Assembly: GCA_002423495.1 (NCBI GenBank)
Contig: DIWN01000087.1
Span: 1-7,921, forward strand
Length of the DNA stretch: 7,921 bases
Source of the DNA: Anaerolineaceae bacterium UBA6105
Lineage (GTDB): Bacteria; Chloroflexota; Anaerolineae; Anaerolineales; Anaerolineaceae
Direction: 5' to 3'
The notes beneath the pieces are model-generated. The model did no database searches. It worked only from the letters and a program-made list of their open reading frames with translations, and was not told where the DNA came from. This document shows, one piece after another, positions 5,803 through 7,921 of the stretch; position 1 is the stretch's first letter, and the number at the start of each line of letters is the position of its first letter. Made by a program: the position numbers and the translations under genes.

Positions 5803-6450
5803 TCAATCCGATGAGCTGTTAAGTTCATCGTAGATGTCCCAAAGATCGCCCGCATCTGAGCTGAGCGTTAGTTGGGAGCGTAGTGTTTTCTTTGCAGCTT
5901 CCGCCAAAACAGGATCTGACTTGTTATCGCGAATCAGTGCGAAGGCTTCCTCGCGCTGCCCTTGCTTTAGCAAGTCCCGTACTTCTTGCTTAAAGCTATT
6001 GATAGATTCAACCTGAGGGTCTGCTGCGATCGGTTCCACGACATCTTCAACCAGGTCTGGTTCCAGGCCGTCTTCAGGTGTGTCGAAGGCCTCAAGCTCT
6101 GCAGTGCTTTCCTGAGACTCCTCAACTGCTTCCATATCCAGTGGATCCTGGCTCTGGAATTCAGATATTTCCTGCCATTCAGATTCGACCGGCATTTTCG
6201 GGGGAATAAATGCTTCCGCTTCTTCCACGTCATCAGAAATGGATGTAAGGAGTTCTGACTCATCAGCATCTTGAATTTCTTCCGCTGATTGCTCCGGGCT
6301 TGACGCGAACTTCAGTAACCACCCCGGCAGTTGTGATTGAGGGGCATCCGATTCAACTTCAAGCGGCTGCGTTCCCTCCTCAGGTGTTTGCGAGGAAGCA
6401 GATCCAGTCACATCAACTGGCTGGGTTATTTCTTTTTCTTGATCAGACAC
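5803..6450 (-). CDS. Highly acidic protein of unknown function, in rpoD operon
   Basis: The function is not recognised. It has 215 residues, starting at GTG 6450, just 2 nt after the sigma factor stop; GGAG (6461-6458), inside the last rpoD codons, is 7 nt before the start, so translation is probably coupled. Residues 1-150 look disordered and hold 43 Asp/Glu against only 3 Lys and no Arg, broken by a short hydrophobic patch LPGWLLKFA (41-49). Residues about 150-212 look folded: a helical segment FKQEVRDLLKQGQREEAFALIRDNKSDPVLAEAAKKTL resembling one or two TPR-like helix pairs, then GDLWDIYDELNSSSD. There is no signal peptide or membrane segment, so it is cytosolic. Its place directly after rpoD suggests, but does not show, a link with transcription, such as a sigma- or nucleic-acid-mimicking acidic partner. 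A structural or scaffold role is equally open. Confidence 0.8.
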   Translation of the reverse strand: MSDQEKEITQPVDVTGSASSQTPEEGTQPLEVESDAPQSQLPGWLLKFASSPEQSAEEIQDADESELLTSISDDVEEAEAFIPPKMPVESEWQEISEFQSQDPLDMEAVEESQESTAELEAFDTPEDGLEPDLVEDVVEPIAADPQVESINSFKQEVRDLLKQGQREEAFALIRDNKSDPVLAEAAKKTLRSQLTLSSDAGDLWDIYDELNSSSD

Positions 6451-6452
6451 GT

Positions 6453-7652
6453 TTAGTCTCCGAGATAATCGCGCAATTTGCGTCTCACACTGGGATGACG
6501 CAGGCGGGTGAGTGCCTGGGCTTCAATTTGACGCACGCGTTCCCGGGTGACGCCCATTTTTCGCCCAACTTCTTCCAAAGTGTATGCCTGTCCATCCAAC
6601 AAACCATAGCGCAACTGCAGGATGCGCACTTCGCGGGGGGGCAGGGAGTCCAGCACTTCCACGAGATGTTCGCGCAGCAGGTTGAAGGTGGCGGTTTCAT
6701 CCGGAGGAGAAGCTTCGTCATCTTCGATGAAGTCACCAAGCACAGAATCTTCTTCATCATCCGTTGGTGTTTCCAGGGATAGTGGGCGGCGGGCAACCTG
6801 GATCATGTTTTCGACCTTCTTCGGCAGCACTTCAAGCGTTTCTGCCAGTTCTTCAACCGATGGTTCCCGACCCAGTTTCTGGGTGAGCTGATGCTGGACG
6901 CGCAAAAGTTTGTTGATCTGATCGCCCATGTGCACCGGAACGCGAATGGTTCTGCCCTGATCGGCAATCGCGCGGGTGACAGCCTGGCGGATCCACCAGG
7001 TGGCGTAGGTGCTGAATTTGTGCCCGCGCTGATACTCAAACTTCTTGGTAGCGCGAATTAAGCCAATATTCCCTTCCTGGATCAGATCCAGAAATGGAAC
7101 GCCGCGCCCCATATATTTTTTGGCGACACTGATGACTAAGCGGGAATTTGCGGTGATCAGGTGGTCGCGAGCTTCGCTGCCATCTTCAATGAACCGCAGA
7201 AGTTCCTGGCGCTTTTTGTTGCTCAGGTTTCCCTGGGCGAGCTCAGCTCTGGCTATTCGACCCCGTTCGATTCGTTGCGCCAGAACGACCTCTTCTTCGA
7301 TGTCATTCAGCAACGGCACCCGGCTAACCTCTTTCAGGTATAAGCCAATTGTGTCGTCGGTGTCGATGTTTGCCAGGTCATCGATGGTGGGTTCCTCCTC
7401 CGCCGTTTCTGATAACTCCTTATCGGAGGGCTCGTTCCTTGGCAAGTCATCTTCGACGATGGCGATGCCAGCATTGCCAAGGGCATTATAGACGCCCTCG
7501 AGCTGGTCAATATCTTGTTCGACTTCCGGGAAGAATTGCAGGATATCGTCGTTAGTCACATAAGACTTTTTTCGAGCAAAATCCAGAAGGCGGGTTAGAG
7601 ATGATGAGGGGGAATCTTCTTCAATTATGGGTTGGTTGTTCAATCTTGCCAT
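6453..7652 (-). CDS. rpoD: Primary RNA polymerase sigma factor (RpoD/SigA)
   Basis: This is the housekeeping sigma factor that directs RNA polymerase to -10/-35 promoters. At 399 residues it is close to the short SigA type (B. subtilis 371) and lacks the large insert of E. coli RpoD. A short region 1.1-like segment is at about 18-67. Region 1.2 is at 98-131 (DDTIGLYLKEVSRVPLL). Region 2 is at about 162-242, including NSRLVISVAKKYMGRGVPFLDLIQEGN and the -10-reading, DNA-melting block FSTYATWWIRQAVTRAIADQGRTIRVPVH. Region 3 with the finger is at about 243-320 (DSVLGDFIEDDEASPPDE). Region 4 is at 325-399, with the -35-reading helix-turn-helix YTLEEVGRKMGVTRERVRQIEAQAL. The intact 1.2 and 2.4 mark a primary factor. 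ATG 7652 starts the conserved frame, but no good Shine-Dalgarno is seen (AAGG is about 14 nt away). It heads the cluster rpoD, acidic protein, ndk, arsC fusion. The good TTGACA/TATAAT-like promoters in this window fit its expected specificity. Confidence 0.97.
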   Translation of the reverse strand: MARLNNQPIIEEDSPSSSLTRLLDFARKKSYVTNDDILQFFPEVEQDIDQLEGVYNALGNAGIAIVEDDLPRNEPSDKELSETAEEEPTIDDLANIDTDDTIGLYLKEVSRVPLLNDIEEEVVLAQRIERGRIARAELAQGNLSNKKRQELLRFIEDGSEARDHLITANSRLVISVAKKYMGRGVPFLDLIQEGNIGLIRATKKFEYQRGHKFSTYATWWIRQAVTRAIADQGRTIRVPVHMGDQINKLLRVQHQLTQKLGREPSVEELAETLEVLPKKVENMIQVARRPLSLETPTDDEEDSVLGDFIEDDEASPPDETATFNLLREHLVEVLDSLPPREVRILQLRYGLLDGQAYTLEEVGRKMGVTRERVRQIEAQALTRLRHPSVRRKLRDYLGD

Positions 7653-7741
7653 ATATAAGCAGTGGACCTTTTCTGTGTTTTTGGTTTACGTTTCAATAGA
7701 GTACGATATTTTAAGACAAAATTCAAGTGTAAAATGAGAAC

Positions 7742-7759
7742 TGGTTGAGAAGTCGACCA
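7742..7759. promoter_or_regulatory. Short dyad upstream of rpoD, possible operator
   Basis: TGGTTGA and TCGACCA flank a GAAG spacer and pair over 7 positions with one G-T pair. It lies about 90 bp upstream of the rpoD start in AT-rich DNA with no T-run, so a protein-binding site is more plausible than a terminator. A dyad of this size can occur by chance. Confidence 0.25.
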
Positions 7760-7908
7760 AATTGACGACAAAATTTTGACAAAAACACAAAAGCACCTTT
7801 GCAAGAAGGTCTTCTCGAATCAATTTCCCATATATTCCAGTTTCCACGAGTAGATTAACTAATGATAAAGCGGCAAAAATGCAAATATGAGATGAAAACT
7901 GTGATTCG

Positions 7909-7917
7909 TGTTACAAT
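7909..7917 (+). promoter_or_regulatory. Possible extended -10 promoter at right edge, reading out of the window
   Basis: TGT-TACAAT matches the extended -10 form TGN-TATAAT with one mismatch. There is no -35-like hexamer at 16-18 bp, which extended -10 promoters can do without. It would drive a gene divergent from rpoD that begins beyond the window; that gene cannot be seen. Confidence 0.25.
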
Positions 7918-7921
7918 ATTG

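Larger units (their letters stand above)
7653..7921. other. AT-rich upstream region of the rpoD operon
   Basis: These 269 nt run from the rpoD start to the right edge and contain no convincing gene. The minus-strand leader is AT-rich, but no TTGACA/TATAAT pair with 16-18 bp spacing was found for rpoD; TAAAAT (7714-7709 on the minus strand) is the best -10 lookalike and lacks a -35. A 7-bp dyad with a 4-nt loop lies at 7742-7759. GACAAAATT occurs twice (7715-7723 and 7767-7775). A weak hairpin is at 7795-7810. Confidence 0.6.

Noticed and set aside
7795..7810. Hairpin ACCTT/AAGGT as a terminator entering from the right
   Set aside because: The stem is only 5 bp and the following minus-strand bases are not a clean T-run.
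7862..7921. Open frame from ATG 7862 to the right edge (20 codons)
   Set aside because: There is no ribosome binding site, no recognisable sequence, and a possible extended -10 lies inside it; too short to support as a gene.

Overview
The window reads as ordinary bacterial chromosome carrying mostly housekeeping genes. The best guess for the host is a Chloroflexota bacterium of the Anaerolineae type. This is an inference from the gene set and protein style: a pyruvate phosphate dikinase, a short primary sigma factor, an arsenate reductase fused to DUF2007, and a TPR-rich lipoprotein transglycosylase. No rRNA or other taxonomic marker is present to prove it. No insertion sequence, prophage, CRISPR array or tRNA was found.

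Layout. Positions 1-816 (+) hold the C-terminal third of pyruvate phosphate dikinase (ppdK), cut by the left edge and closed by a good hairpin terminator. Positions 817-1150 are the only long non-coding stretch between genes inside the window. It contains a 156-bp element (919-1074) whose four blocks fold, on either strand, into a perfect four-way junction. Positions 1151-3628 (-) encode a large TPR lipoprotein lytic transglycosylase. It has a near-consensus sigma-70 promoter that places the predicted transcript start on the A of its ATG. A divergent promoter drives a SIS-domain phosphosugar-binding protein of the UPF0309 type (3781-4530, +). That gene ends in a bidirectional terminator shared with a convergent minus-strand gene cluster.

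The cluster is transcribed right to left: primary sigma factor (rpoD/sigA, 7652-6453), a very acidic protein of unknown function (6450-5803), nucleoside diphosphate kinase (ndk, 5778-5332), and a DUF2007-arsenate reductase fusion (5332-4589). Gaps of 2 and 24 nt and a 1-nt TAATG overlap indicate one operon with translational coupling. The remaining 269 nt at the right edge are AT-rich and hold the leader of the sigma factor operon.

Most of the genes work independently: PEP/pyruvate interconversion, cell-wall turnover, sugar phosphate handling, transcription initiation, nucleotide balancing and arsenate/redox chemistry. The least explained object is the four-armed palindromic element at 919-1074. 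The least explained genes are the acidic protein beside rpoD and the DUF2007-ArsC fusion, which sits outside any visible ars operon.
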